Positions 26,949-37,058 of a DNA stretch of 64,000 nt are shown in pieces. The notes beneath the pieces are model-generated. The model made no database searches. It was not told where the DNA came from and was given only the letters and a program-made list of their open reading frames with translations. The stretch spans positions 662,027 through 726,026 of the forward strand of contig PHCZ01000001.1 in NCBI GenBank assembly GCA_002840895.1, given 5' to 3'. The position numbers were made by a program, and so were the translations under genes. The stretch comes from Bacteroidetes bacterium HGW-Bacteroidetes-8 (lineage in GTDB: Bacteria > Bacteroidota > Bacteroidia > Bacteroidales > UBA932). The stretch's first letter is position 1. The number at the start of each line of letters is the position of its first letter.

Positions 26949-28235
26949 ATGTCAGGATTTAATAATATCTTTCAGTCAAAAATAGATATGAGCTCTACCT
27001 TTATATTAATTGCACTGATATTGCTAATTATTCTCAATACGGCATTTATTTTGAACATTATAGGCTCTTCCAGAAGAGCATCGGAAGAACAAAAATATCT
27101 GCTGACAGAGTTACAACGCCTTAGTAAAGAGAATAGGGACGAGCTCTCTGCCTCTCTTTCAAGATTTTCAGAATTTATCAGTCAGAATTTTAAAAATTTT
27201 CAGGATTCATCCTCTAATTCGATGGCTCAGCTTACAGAACTTCAAAAAGAGAGGCTGGATCAGTTAGAGAAGAGGCAAAACGAGATGATTGTAAATACAG
27301 AAAAGAGGTTAGAGCAAATTCGGGGTACAGTAGAAGAGAAGCTGGAAAAGACTCTAAGTGAGAGATTGGGTAGAAGTTTTGAAACAGTAGGTAAACAGCT
27401 TATAGAAGTTCAAAAGGGTTTGGGAGAGATGCAGGTTCTGGCACAAGATGTCGGAGGTCTTAAAAGAGTGCTTAATAATGTAAAAATGAGAGGTGGAATA
27501 GGGGAGGTTCAGCTCTCAATGCTTCTGGAGAACATCCTGGCTCCGGATCAGTACGAAACAAATGTAAAGACAAAGAGCACCGGAAGGGACTTTGTTGAAT
27601 TTGCAATAAAGCTCCCGGGTAAAGATGATAGCAGAAAACATATCTGGCTTCCGGTTGACGCTAAATTCCCGAAAGAGTATTACGAAACACTTCAGAATGC
27701 ATACGACTCAGCAGATATGGTTCTTATTGACAAAGAGCAGCGTAACCTTGAGAATGCAATAAAGAATATGGCAAAGGATATATCATCAAAATATATAGAC
27801 CCTCCGGGAACAACAGATTTTGCGATAATGTTTCTCCCTTTCGAGGGTATCTATGCAGAAGTTGTAAGGAAAGCATCTCTTTTGGAGGAGATTCAGAGCA
27901 GATACAAAGTATTGATTACAGGGCCCACAACATTTGCAGCAATTCTTAACAGTCTTCAGATGGGGTTCCGTACCCTTGCAATAGAGAAGAGGAGCGGGGA
28001 GGTCTGGAATATACTGGGAGCAGTTAAGAGGGAGTTCTCAACTTTTGGGGATCTGCTTACAAAGGCTCAGAAAAATATTCAGGGCGGACTGGATGATATA
28101 GATAAACTTGTTGGTGTAAGAACAAGAGTTATACAGAAAAAATTAAGCAGTATCGAGACAATGGATCCTGATACTGCTTCAATCATAGTTGGCGAGAGGG
28201 ATGACTTGTTAACCGATAGTGATTTGGAATCTTAA
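26949..28235 (+). CDS. rmuC: DNA recombination protein RmuC homologue
   Basis: A 428-residue protein with an N-terminal membrane segment (about 17-40), a long coiled-coil (about 45-155), and the RmuC nuclease-like domain, with VKMRGGIGEVQLSMLLENIL, LPVDAKFPKEYYE and FLPFEGIYAEV. RmuC limits inversions at inverted repeats in E. coli. Start at ATG 26949, 52 bases from the divergent marR start. Its stop abuts the carB stop on the other strand. Confidence 0.93.
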   Translation: MSGFNNIFQSKIDMSSTFILIALILLIILNTAFILNIIGSSRRASEEQKYLLTELQRLSKENRDELSASLSRFSEFISQNFKNFQDSSSNSMAQLTELQKERLDQLEKRQNEMIVNTEKRLEQIRGTVEEKLEKTLSERLGRSFETVGKQLIEVQKGLGEMQVLAQDVGGLKRVLNNVKMRGGIGEVQLSMLLENILAPDQYETNVKTKSTGRDFVEFAIKLPGKDDSRKHIWLPVDAKFPKEYYETLQNAYDSADMVLIDKEQRNLENAIKNMAKDISSKYIDPPGTTDFAIMFLPFEGIYAEVVRKASLLEEIQSRYKVLITGPTTFAAILNSLQMGFRTLAIEKRSGEVWNILGAVKREFSTFGDLLTKAQKNIQGGLDDIDKLVGVRTRVIQKKLSSIETMDPDTASIIVGERDDLLTDSDLES

Positions 28236-31200
28236 CTAATAAGAAATATATTCGTCCCAACTTTTTATCTGGATATCTTCAATGCCCATTGAACAAAACG
28301 AGATAATAAATGCAGAGGCAAGTCTAGCGTTGGTAATTAGAGGAATGTTAAAGTCTACTGACGCCCTTCTAATCTTATACCCATTCTCAAGCTCTACCTG
28401 TGTTAGATTTTTAGGTATGTTAATTACCAGATCTATCTTCTTCTGTTGAATCATATCTAATGCCTGCGGTTGGTTATCCGGATCGCTTGGCCAATGGACA
28501 AGTGTTGCCGGGATACTATTTTCAATCAAATACTTATGTGAACCGCCTGTAGCAAAAAGATTGTACCCTTTTTGTGAGAGAAGTTTAGAGGCAACTAAAA
28601 GGTCTGCTTTTTGCTTTGATGACCCGGATGATATAAGAATGTTTTTCTTTGGTATACGATATCCTACCGAGAGCATTGCTTTAAGTATCGCCTCATTTGT
28701 ATCATCTCCAATACAACCCACCTCTCCGGTTGATGCCATATCCACTCCAAGGACAGGATCTGCCTTCTGAAGTCTTGAAAACGAGAACTGAGATGCCTTT
28801 ATTCCTACATAATCCAAATCAAAAGCACTTTTACCCGGCACAACAAAAGGTTCTCCAATCATTACCTTGGCTGCAAGTTCAATGAAATTTATTTTTAATA
28901 CTTTAGAGACAAAAGGGAAGCTCCTTGAAGCTCTTAAATTGCACTCAATAACCTTAATATCATTCTCCTTAGCAAGAAACTGAATATTAAAAGGGCCTGA
29001 GATATTAAGCTCTTCAGCTATTTTACGAGCAATTTTCTTAATTCTCCTGGTTGTCTCAACATATAACTTCTGTGGTGGAAATTGAATTGTAGCATCTCCT
29101 GAGTGAACCCCTGCAAACTCTATATGTTCAGATATGGCATAAGCGACAATCTCTCCATCTTTAGCCACAGCATCAATCTCAATCTCTTTTGCATTTTGAA
29201 TAAATTCAGATACCACAACTGGGTGTTTCTTAGAAACATTAGCTGCTAAATTCAAGAATTGCTCTAACTCCGAGTTATTTGAACAGACGTTCATTGCTGC
29301 GCCAGACAATACATAGGATGGCCTGACCAAAACAGGAAATCCAACAACATCTACAAAGCTAAATACATCTTTTAGTGTCGTCAACTCTCTCCATCTGGGT
29401 TGATCAATTTTTAGTCTGTCAAGCATAGATGAGAATTTATGTCTATCCTCCGCTTTATCAATACTCTCTGCAGTAGTTCCAAGGATATTAACTCCGGATT
29501 TATCCAATTTTAGTGCTAAATTATTGGGAATCTGGCCGCCAACAGAGACCACCATACCGTGTGGGTTCTCAAGCTCGTGTATATCCATTACACGTTCGAA
29601 TGTAAGTTCATCGAAATAGAGACGATCACACATATCATAATCTGTTGAGACTGTCTCCGGATTATAGTTAATCATAACTCCCCTCCAGCCACACTCTCTA
29701 ATTGTCTGAAGTGCGTTAACAGAACACCAGTCAAATTCAACAGAACTTCCGATTCTGTATGCTCCGGAACCTAAGACTATAATTGACTTATGATCACCAA
29801 TGTATTTGACATCATTGTGAGTTCCGTTATAAGTAAGGTAGAGATAATTTGTTTGAGCCGGATACTCTGCTGCAAGTGTGTCAATCTGTTTGACAACAGG
29901 CACTATACCCCTCTCTTTTCTGTGAGTCCGTATCATAGCTGTAGTCAGATCCGGATCAATTCTATCTTTATATATAAGTCTGGCAAGTTGAAAGTCAGAA
30001 AAGCCCTCTCGTTTTGCTTTTCTTAAGAGGTTATCCTCAAGACTCTCTTTACTCTCAATTTTCTCTATCTCTTTGGATGTTAATACAATATTATGAAGTT
30101 TATCCAGAAACCATTTGTCAATTTTTGTCAGGTTATGAATCTGATCTACAGTGTAACCCTTTTGGAACGCCTTGGATATAACAAATATGCGATTATCTGT
30201 AGGCTCTCGTAAGGACCTATCTATGTCTTCTACAACAATCTCCCTGTTTGCAACAAACCCGTGAGCGCCCTGACCTATCATTCTTAACCCCTTCTGAATA
30301 GCCTCTTCAAAACTTCTTCCAATGGCCATCACCTCGCCGACACTCTTCATACTTGATCCAATCTCCCTTGATACTCCCTGGAATTTTGATAGATCCCAAC
30401 GTGGAATTTTACAAACAATATAGTCTAATGCAGGCTCAAAGAATGCAGGAGTAGTCTTAGTTACAGAATTTTTAAGATCGTAAAGTGCATAGCCCAGACC
30501 CAATTTAGCTGCGACAAAGGCAAGAGGATAACCAGTTGCTTTAGAAGCAAGTGCAGATGATCTACTCAAGCGAGCATTTACCTCAATTACTCTATAATCT
30601 TCGGAATATGGATCAAATGCGTACTGCACATTGCACTCACCAACAATTCCAATGTGTCTCACAATCTTAATTGCTAACTCTCTTAGAAGATGATATTCGC
30701 TATTTGTTAATGTTTGAGAGGGTGCAACTACAATACTCTCTCCGGTATGTATTCCTAGCGGATCAAAATTCTCCATATTACACACAGTAATACAGTTATC
30801 AAAACGATCTCTGACCACCTCATACTCTATCTCCTTCCAACCCTTTAATGACTTCTCAACTAAAACTTGAGTTGAATATGAAAAAGCCTTCTCTGATAAT
30901 GATATAAGCTCTTGTTTATTATCACAAAACCCACTTCCCAAACCTCCCAAAGCGTACGCTGCACGTATTATGACCGGGTATCCCAGAGAGTCAGCGGCTA
31001 CTATTGCATCTTCTATGTTCTCTACTGCGTGGCTTTTAATTGTCTTAACATCTATCTGATCCAGTTTTTTAACAAATAATTCACGATCCTCTGTGTCCAT
31101 TATTGCCTGAACTGGGGTGCCAAGAACCTTTAAATTGTATTTTTCGAAAATGCCGTTTTTATAGAGTTCAACCCCACAATTAAGGGCAGTCTGTCCTCCA

Positions 31201-31466
31201 AAGGCAAGAAGTATACCCTGAGGCTTCTCTTTTTTAATTACCTGCTCTACAAAGTAGGGTGTAACAGGTAAAAAGTAAATTTTATCTGCTACCCCCTCAG
31301 AGGTTTGAACCGTTGCAATGTTTGGGTTGATGAGTACTGTCTCTATACCCTCCTCTTTCATTGCCTTAAGTGCCTGGGATCCTGAATAGTCAAACTCACC
31401 AGCCTCTCCAATTTTTAAAGCACCCGAACCCAATAGCAGTATTTTTTTAATCTTTTTGTCCATCAT
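28236..31466 (-). CDS. carB: Carbamoyl-phosphate synthase, large subunit
   Basis: A 1076-residue protein with two ATP-grasp halves (first from KKILLLGSGALKIGEAGEFDYSG in part, second starting near 560 with IIVLGSGAYRIGSSVEFDW) and a C-terminal MGS-like allosteric domain (about 940-1060). It makes carbamoyl phosphate from glutamine-derived ammonia, bicarbonate and two ATP for pyrimidine and arginine synthesis. Normal length. It follows carA by 6 bases. Confidence 0.97.
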   Translation of the reverse strand: MMDKKIKKILLLGSGALKIGEAGEFDYSGSQALKAMKEEGIETVLINPNIATVQTSEGVADKIYFLPVTPYFVEQVIKKEKPQGILLAFGGQTALNCGVELYKNGIFEKYNLKVLGTPVQAIMDTEDRELFVKKLDQIDVKTIKSHAVENIEDAIVAADSLGYPVIIRAAYALGGLGSGFCDNKQELISLSEKAFSYSTQVLVEKSLKGWKEIEYEVVRDRFDNCITVCNMENFDPLGIHTGESIVVAPSQTLTNSEYHLLRELAIKIVRHIGIVGECNVQYAFDPYSEDYRVIEVNARLSRSSALASKATGYPLAFVAAKLGLGYALYDLKNSVTKTTPAFFEPALDYIVCKIPRWDLSKFQGVSREIGSSMKSVGEVMAIGRSFEEAIQKGLRMIGQGAHGFVANREIVVEDIDRSLREPTDNRIFVISKAFQKGYTVDQIHNLTKIDKWFLDKLHNIVLTSKEIEKIESKESLEDNLLRKAKREGFSDFQLARLIYKDRIDPDLTTAMIRTHRKERGIVPVVKQIDTLAAEYPAQTNYLYLTYNGTHNDVKYIGDHKSIIVLGSGAYRIGSSVEFDWCSVNALQTIRECGWRGVMINYNPETVSTDYDMCDRLYFDELTFERVMDIHELENPHGMVVSVGGQIPNNLALKLDKSGVNILGTTAESIDKAEDRHKFSSMLDRLKIDQPRWRELTTLKDVFSFVDVVGFPVLVRPSYVLSGAAMNVCSNNSELEQFLNLAANVSKKHPVVVSEFIQNAKEIEIDAVAKDGEIVAYAISEHIEFAGVHSGDATIQFPPQKLYVETTRRIKKIARKIAEELNISGPFNIQFLAKENDIKVIECNLRASRSFPFVSKVLKINFIELAAKVMIGEPFVVPGKSAFDLDYVGIKASQFSFSRLQKADPVLGVDMASTGEVGCIGDDTNEAILKAMLSVGYRIPKKNILISSGSSKQKADLLVASKLLSQKGYNLFATGGSHKYLIENSIPATLVHWPSDPDNQPQALDMIQQKKIDLVINIPKNLTQVELENGYKIRRASVDFNIPLITNARLASAFIISFCSMGIEDIQIKSWDEYISY

Positions 31467-31472
31467 ATTATT

Positions 31473-32543
31473 TTAGAGGAGGTTTATAAAATCATCAAAT
31501 AGAAATTCTGTGTCTGTAGGGCCACTTGAGGCCTCCGGGTGGAATTGGCAAGAGAAGAATGGTTTGCTTTTATGTTTGATTCCCTCATTTGTTCCATCAT
31601 TCATATTAATGAATAGCGGCTCCCAATCTTTTCCGAGAGTTGAGTTATCAACTGCATAACCGTGGTTTTGAGATGTGATAAAACATCTGTCGCTATTTAC
31701 CATCCTTACTGGCTGATTATGACTTCTATGGCCATATTTTAATTTAAATGTTGTTGCTCCTCCTGCCATAGATAGGAGCTGATTACCCATACAAATTCCA
31801 AAAATTGCTCTCTCCTGCTGTAAAGCTACCTTAATAAAATCTACAGTCTCTGTGCAGAAATCGGGGTTTCCGGGGCCGTTTGAGATAAACAGTCCATCGT
31901 ATTCAAGTTTGGTGAAATCATAATTCCAAGGAACCCGAATCACTTCAACTCCTCTTTTTATTAAACATCTTATTATATTGTGTTTAACTCCACAGTCAAC
32001 TAAAACTATTTTCTTCTTTCCTGAGCCATAACGTATTATCTCTTTGCAGCTTACAAGAGCTACTTGATTTTCAAGATTAGGATCATAAACGCTTTTCAAA
32101 TCTCCACCTTCTGGTGTTATTTTACCGAGCATTGACCCCTTTTCCCTTAGAATTTTAGTTAACTCTCTTGTATCAATTCCAAATATTCCGGGTACTTTAT
32201 GCTCTTTAAGCCATCGATCAAGGCTCTTAACAGCGTTCCAGTGACTATAACGAAAGGAGTAGTCAGAAATTACCAGCCCTCTAACGTGTATCTTCTCAGA
32301 TTCAAAGCATTGTGAAAGATTATTCTCGTAAATATCTTCCGGTACTCCATAATTACCGACTAATGGATATGTAACACAAAGAATTTGTCCTGAGTAGGAT
32401 GGATCTGTAAGACTCTCGGGATATCCTACCATAGCGGTAGAAAAAACGACCTCACCGTCAACGGATTGGTCGTAACCAAAAGAGAATCCCTTAAATTCAA
32501 CACCATTCTCAAGGTGAAGGGTTGCAGGTTTGTGAATTTGCAT
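31473..32543 (-). CDS. carA: Carbamoyl-phosphate synthase, small (glutaminase) subunit
   Basis: A 356-residue glutamine amidotransferase subunit. The nucleophile cysteine lies in GICMGNQLLSMAGG (near 245-258), the catalytic His/Glu in FHPEASSGPTDTEFLF near the C-terminus, and the N-terminal domain carries TAMVGYPESLTDPSY. It supplies ammonia to CarB through a channel and precedes carB as usual. The 129 bases upstream hold a hairpin terminator for the preceding gene and no recognisable attenuator. Confidence 0.97.
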   Translation of the reverse strand: MQIHKPATLHLENGVEFKGFSFGYDQSVDGEVVFSTAMVGYPESLTDPSYSGQILCVTYPLVGNYGVPEDIYENNLSQCFESEKIHVRGLVISDYSFRYSHWNAVKSLDRWLKEHKVPGIFGIDTRELTKILREKGSMLGKITPEGGDLKSVYDPNLENQVALVSCKEIIRYGSGKKKIVLVDCGVKHNIIRCLIKRGVEVIRVPWNYDFTKLEYDGLFISNGPGNPDFCTETVDFIKVALQQERAIFGICMGNQLLSMAGGATTFKLKYGHRSHNQPVRMVNSDRCFITSQNHGYAVDNSTLGKDWEPLFINMNDGTNEGIKHKSKPFFSCQFHPEASSGPTDTEFLFDDFINLL

Positions 32544-32599
32544 TTTTATTTTCCTGTTTTGATATTAAATAAACTCGGCAAAGTTAATTATAATATGAA

Positions 32600-32630
32600 T
32601 AAAAAAAAGGGCGTAAAGCCCCTTTTTTTT
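32600..32630 (-). terminator. Rho-independent terminator after the C69 dipeptidase gene
   Basis: GGGC (32609-32612) and GCCC (32618-32621) form a G/C stem around a 5-base loop, flanked by A8 and T8, so it could act on both strands. It lies between the C69 stop and the carA start, which are both on the minus strand. Confidence 0.7.
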
Positions 32631-32672
32631 AGGAAAATGATGGATAATCCCAAGTAACAGATAGTTAGACAG

Positions 32673-34280
32673 CTACATACTCCTTGCAAAAATATTCCAA
32701 AGCTCTGCTTTAAGTTCTTGCCACCTTCTTATTGTCATTGATGCAAAATCGTGAGTATGGTTGGTTAAAAGTTGTTTAGCCAGATCAATATCTCCTGACT
32801 CTATAAGATCTTTTGCCTTTTTTTCAATTTTAGGAGCCATCTCAAATAACATATCCTCAAATCTCATAACCTGAGGTTCAATTAATTTACGAGTCCTGTC
32901 CCAATTTATAGTAGCAATTCTGTTAGTCTCACGAAAGGCCCAAATTGCAGCATCCTCCCTGTATCTATGTTGACCGCAAACTTCAAAACTTTTTGGCAGG
33001 GAAACAGTTCCCGAGTAGATTGGAATTCGGGGACTTTGAGCAGGATTATCAAATGAGAAGTATGCAACTCCGCCAATCTCATCCGGTAGCCAGTCCCTAA
33101 GCTGGATTATGTGTGAGTATGAGCACTGAATAACAGCAATTCCTCTGACTCTTTCGGTTACTCCAGGCTTAATCTGGTTTAAAAGAGCCCTCATATCATT
33201 AGACATAAAGTTTGAAACTGGTTTTACAACCTCTTTATATTCACCTTTTACTCTATCTCTTCTGGTTATCTCTACAGCGAGATTCTTAGTCTGATCCCAT
33301 TCAGTTCCTTCGTATGTCTGTCTATATAGTGCAATGATGTCACGAACGGATACTTTTTTATCTGGCTTGACGGAGAAAGGGAGCTCCTGTGCGTCAAATT
33401 GAAGATTTAGAGATGGAGCAAGTGTACTTAAAACATAAAAGTCTCTTATTGCAAAGGGTTTGCTACCATTATTAACTTTCCAGAAGATAAAATCTTCCTT
33501 TCCGTCCCAAAATCCAAGCTCTTTGCATCTCTCTTTTATATTTTTGCTGTATAAAAAATTTTTCGGGTCATTAAAATCGACTTTTGATATTCTTGGAATG
33601 TTTGCAGATATTCCAACGTGGTCATCAGGAATTCTTTGTGCAACCCAAATTGAGCTAGGTTTTCCCGCTCCCGAACCGAATATTTCCAACTGCCAAACCT
33701 CTTTTTTATCTGCAATTGTTATACACTCACCGGAATCTCCGTATCCATACTCCTGAGCCAGTTTGCCAATAAGAAGAACAGCATCTTTTGCCGTTGAGCA
33801 TCTTTGAAGAGCGATCCTCTCCAGCTCCTCAATTAAAAAAAGGCCATTTTCATTAACTAGCTCTTTTCTTCCTACAATCGTAGTCTCTCCAATTGCAAGC
33901 TGTTTTTCGTTAAGGCAAGGATATGCTGTATTTAAAAAAGCAAATGTCTCCTCTACTGCCGGAATCCTACCCTTTTCTACAACATTTCTTGTATCGTGGG
34001 GCTCTTCATTGTGTAATCTTCCCCAGAAAACAGGCTCGGTCTCCCCAACTTTAAACTGTTTCCTTCCAAAAATTTCAAGCCAGGTTCTGTAATTAGAGTC
34101 GCACGTATGGGCTGTCATAACAGAGCCGTCTGTGCTGGCACCTTTTCCCACTACAATTGATGTACAACTCTCGGTATAATCGGAATCATCCGGGTTTATA
34201 AAAATGTATGGAGCCTGGGCTGATGCATAGTGAAGGGTCATCAAAAAGAGAGCGGCTAGAATTAGTCGTTTGAATCTCAT
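32673..34280 (-). CDS. C69 family dipeptidase, exported
   Basis: A 535-residue exported peptidase. The signal peptide (about 1-22, ending ASAQA) is followed by a short segment and then ESCTSIVVGKGAS with candidate nucleophile C39, as in family C69 (dipeptidase A type, Ntn-hydrolase fold); cleavage before this cysteine would expose it. Blocks WGRLHNEEPHDTRNV and GESGECI-like regions fit the family. It breaks down small peptides in the periplasm, which suits an amino-acid fermenter. A -7 element TATTTTTG on the minus strand (34325-34332) lies 44 bases before the start. Confidence 0.88.
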   Translation of the reverse strand: MRFKRLILAALFLMTLHYASAQAPYIFINPDDSDYTESCTSIVVGKGASTDGSVMTAHTCDSNYRTWLEIFGRKQFKVGETEPVFWGRLHNEEPHDTRNVVEKGRIPAVEETFAFLNTAYPCLNEKQLAIGETTIVGRKELVNENGLFLIEELERIALQRCSTAKDAVLLIGKLAQEYGYGDSGECITIADKKEVWQLEIFGSGAGKPSSIWVAQRIPDDHVGISANIPRISKVDFNDPKNFLYSKNIKERCKELGFWDGKEDFIFWKVNNGSKPFAIRDFYVLSTLAPSLNLQFDAQELPFSVKPDKKVSVRDIIALYRQTYEGTEWDQTKNLAVEITRRDRVKGEYKEVVKPVSNFMSNDMRALLNQIKPGVTERVRGIAVIQCSYSHIIQLRDWLPDEIGGVAYFSFDNPAQSPRIPIYSGTVSLPKSFEVCGQHRYREDAAIWAFRETNRIATINWDRTRKLIEPQVMRFEDMLFEMAPKIEKKAKDLIESGDIDLAKQLLTNHTHDFASMTIRRWQELKAELWNIFARSM

Positions 34281-34378
34281 CTGTTTATAATTATTTAGTT
34301 TTAACTTTATGTTTTACTGTTTAACAAAAATACAAAAAAACAGTTTATCTTTACGCTACTGCTAATAAATGAAATAAA

Positions 34379-35716
34379 ATGAGAACATTTTCGTTACTGC
34401 TTTCATTGATAATCTCTCTTTCTGTTTTTGCAAAAGAGCCACTTTTTTATGTTGTGGAGATTCGAGAGGAGATAAACGCTTCATCTGCCAAAAGGCTTTC
34501 AAAAGGGCTACAAAATGCTCTGGAAAAAGAGGCAGATTGGGTTATAATTCACATAAATACATATGGCGGGGCAGTAGATGCTGCAGATAGTATGAGAACA
34601 GCCCTATTAAACTACAGGATACCTGTAATTGCATTTATAGATAATCAGGCTGCATCTGCTGGTGCTCTTTTATCAATTGCCTGCGACAGTATATATATGA
34701 GGCGGGGCGGAAGCATAGGTGCTGCTACGGTAGTTAACCAGTCAGGGGAGGCTATGCCGGATAAATACCAATCTTTTATGAGAGCTATGATGCGGGCAAC
34801 TGCAGAGGTAAACGGAAGGGATCCAAAAATTGCAGAGGCTATGGTAGACCCTTCAATCTATATTGAAGGAGTCATAGACAGTACAAAAGTTCTCAGTTTT
34901 ACTCCTGAAGAGGCATTAAAGAACAACTACTGTGAAGGGATAGCCGAAAATATCAGTCAGATAGCCGCAATTATTACAGGATCAGACAACTACATAATAG
35001 AAAATCAGAAACTGACATTTATAGACAAACTATTGCTTTTCTTTCTTACTCCTGTTGTCCAAGGTATTCTTCTTATGATGATTGTCGGCGGGATCTACTT
35101 CGAGCTCCAGAGTCCTGGATTGGGATTACCCTCACTAGTTGCAATTACAGGCGCAATTCTATACTTCTCACCACTCTACATAGAGGGAGTTGCAGAGAGT
35201 TGGGAAATCATAATATTTGCGATAGGAGTTTTGCTAATACTGGCAGAGATATTTATAATACCCGGGTTTGGTATAGCAGGAGTCTCTGGTATTGTTCTTT
35301 TGGTTACTGGTCTTGCATTTGCAATGATAGACAATAAACTATTCTACAACAGAGGTGAGTTTGACTTTATAGTTCTTATTAAACCAATCTCTATTGTAAT
35401 GCTCTCCTCTTTTATCTCTCTGGTTACCTCAATCTATCTGGCAGGAAGGCTTTTTAAAAGCACCGCTCTGCCAGGCTTTTCTCTAAAAACGGTTTTGAAT
35501 GACAGTGATGGATTTGTGGGTGTAGAGAGCGATCTTGGTTTTCTTACTGGTAAAGAGGCTGTTGTAAAGTCACATATGAGACCTTGTGGAAAAGTTGAAG
35601 TGCAGGGAAGATGGTATGAGGGGGTAATGGACTCCGGAATTGCAGACAAAGGAGATATTGTTAAGATTACCCGAGTCGAGGGCGGAAGAGTTTATTGCGA
35701 GAATCTTCCTCAATAA
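34379..35716 (+). CDS. NfeD-type membrane serine protease (ClpP class)
   Basis: A 445-residue protein: signal peptide (about 1-18), ClpP-like protease domain (about 22-200) with serine S93 in NQAASAGALLS and lysine K129 in DKYQSF, the Ser-Lys dyad of the archaeal 1510-N protease; then a four-segment membrane region (about 223-350) and a C-terminal NfeD OB-fold domain (about 375-440). The archaeal enzyme cuts the hydrophobic end of stomatin; no stomatin gene is next to it here. Its last 50 bases overlap the convergent ispG gene. Confidence 0.9.
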   Translation: MRTFSLLLSLIISLSVFAKEPLFYVVEIREEINASSAKRLSKGLQNALEKEADWVIIHINTYGGAVDAADSMRTALLNYRIPVIAFIDNQAASAGALLSIACDSIYMRRGGSIGAATVVNQSGEAMPDKYQSFMRAMMRATAEVNGRDPKIAEAMVDPSIYIEGVIDSTKVLSFTPEEALKNNYCEGIAENISQIAAIITGSDNYIIENQKLTFIDKLLLFFLTPVVQGILLMMIVGGIYFELQSPGLGLPSLVAITGAILYFSPLYIEGVAESWEIIIFAIGVLLILAEIFIIPGFGIAGVSGIVLLVTGLAFAMIDNKLFYNRGEFDFIVLIKPISIVMLSSFISLVTSIYLAGRLFKSTALPGFSLKTVLNDSDGFVGVESDLGFLTGKEAVVKSHMRPCGKVEVQGRWYEGVMDSGIADKGDIVKITRVEGGRVYCENLPQ

Positions 35717-37055
35717 GTTCCAGTAGCTTATCAATAGCATCTTCCTGTGGTACAGACCTATAGATAGCCTCTTTCCCCCTGTAAATACTTACACGGTTTT
35801 TTCCCTCGCCTATATAACCGTAATCTGCATCGGCCATCTCTCCCGGGCCATTTACAATGCAACCCATCACCGCAATATTGTAGCCTACAAGATGAGATGT
35901 TCTTCTTTTAACCTCCTCAAATACATTCTCCAGGTCAAAAAGAGTTCTACCACAACCCGGGCAGGCAATATATTCCGGTTTGGTAAACTTTCTTCTGGTT
36001 GCCTGAAGAAGATTATCTCTGAATTTTAAAATCTCATCTCTCTGTAAAGGTTCGGAGGATATATTTACATTCAGCTTAATATCATCCGCTAAGTTATCAA
36101 GGAGCATTGGGCCCAGGTCACAAGAGGCTTGAAGGATAAAATCCTGATAACTTTTCACATTGTAATCTTTTATTATTACAGAGTTTCTGATATCAATGTT
36201 AGTGCTTATTTCATCCCTGACAGGAGGTATATTTACCTCACTATCAGATCTATATTTTGCACCACTTTTGCAATAATCTGCAATAAATAGGGCAACAGGA
36301 ATCTCATTAACTGGGTTCTCAGTAAGAGAGACTCTAATAGTATCTCCAATACCCTCTTTTAGTAAAGCTGAGAGCGCTACTGCAGATTTTATTCTCCCCT
36401 CGTCTCCGTTTCCTGCTTCGGTAACTCCCAGATGTAGTGGATAGAGTGTACCTCTCTCCTTCATCTCTTTGTATAGAAGCCTGTAAGCTTCTGTCATAAC
36501 CAGTGTATTACTGGATTTCAGGGATATAATAATTTGGTCAAAGCCATTCTCCTCTGCCATTTCAATCCACTCAACTGCTGCAGCTTTCATCCCCTTTGGC
36601 GTATCTCCGTACTTGAATACAACTCTCTCTCCAAGAGAGCCGTGATTTATACCCACTCTAACTGAACATCCACTCTCTTTACATACAGATATTAGTCTGG
36701 CAAACTCTCGTTTTGCAACATTATGATCTTTTGCAAAGTTACCGGGATTTATTCTTACTTTATCTGCTACATACGCAGCTGCAACTGCAACTTCGTATGA
36801 GAAATGAACATCTGCAACCAATGGTCTCCTTACTCCTCTATTTCTCAATTGCTCCTTAATAACCCTAAGGGCTTCAACCTCTCTTAGCCCTTGTGTTGTA
36901 AGACGGATAATCTCTGCTCCCGCATCAGATAACTCAACACACTGTTTAATTGAAGCCTCAATATCAAGAGTGGAAGTGTTGCACATACTCTGAACAACTG
37001 CTCGTCCTTCACTCCCCACAATAACATCTCCGACTTTAACAGCTATCTTTTTCAT
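35667..37055 (-). CDS. ispG: 4-hydroxy-3-methylbut-2-enyl diphosphate synthase
   Basis: A 462-residue IspG (GcpE) of the non-mevalonate isoprenoid pathway. The N-terminal barrel carries VQSMCNTSTLDIE and RINPGNFA; the 4Fe-4S domain carries CPGCGRTLFDLE (from about 365) and MGCIVNGPGEMADADYGY. Between them lies an insert of about 100 residues, shorter than that of the roughly 600-residue IspG I expect in Bacteroides, longer than the E. coli form. It is the last gene of a minus-strand run that starts with the envelope and SpoT genes, 3 bases after the preceding stop. Confidence 0.93.
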   Translation of the reverse strand: MKKIAVKVGDVIVGSEGRAVVQSMCNTSTLDIEASIKQCVELSDAGAEIIRLTTQGLREVEALRVIKEQLRNRGVRRPLVADVHFSYEVAVAAAYVADKVRINPGNFAKDHNVAKREFARLISVCKESGCSVRVGINHGSLGERVVFKYGDTPKGMKAAAVEWIEMAEENGFDQIIISLKSSNTLVMTEAYRLLYKEMKERGTLYPLHLGVTEAGNGDEGRIKSAVALSALLKEGIGDTIRVSLTENPVNEIPVALFIADYCKSGAKYRSDSEVNIPPVRDEISTNIDIRNSVIIKDYNVKSYQDFILQASCDLGPMLLDNLADDIKLNVNISSEPLQRDEILKFRDNLLQATRRKFTKPEYIACPGCGRTLFDLENVFEEVKRRTSHLVGYNIAVMGCIVNGPGEMADADYGYIGEGKNRVSIYRGKEAIYRSVPQEDAIDKLLELIEEDSRNKLFRPRLG

Positions 37056-37058
37056 TCC

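Noticed and set aside
32544-32672. A pyrimidine attenuator before carA
   Set aside because: The hairpin there fits better as the terminator of the C69 gene; no alternative anti-terminator pairing or leader peptide is visible.
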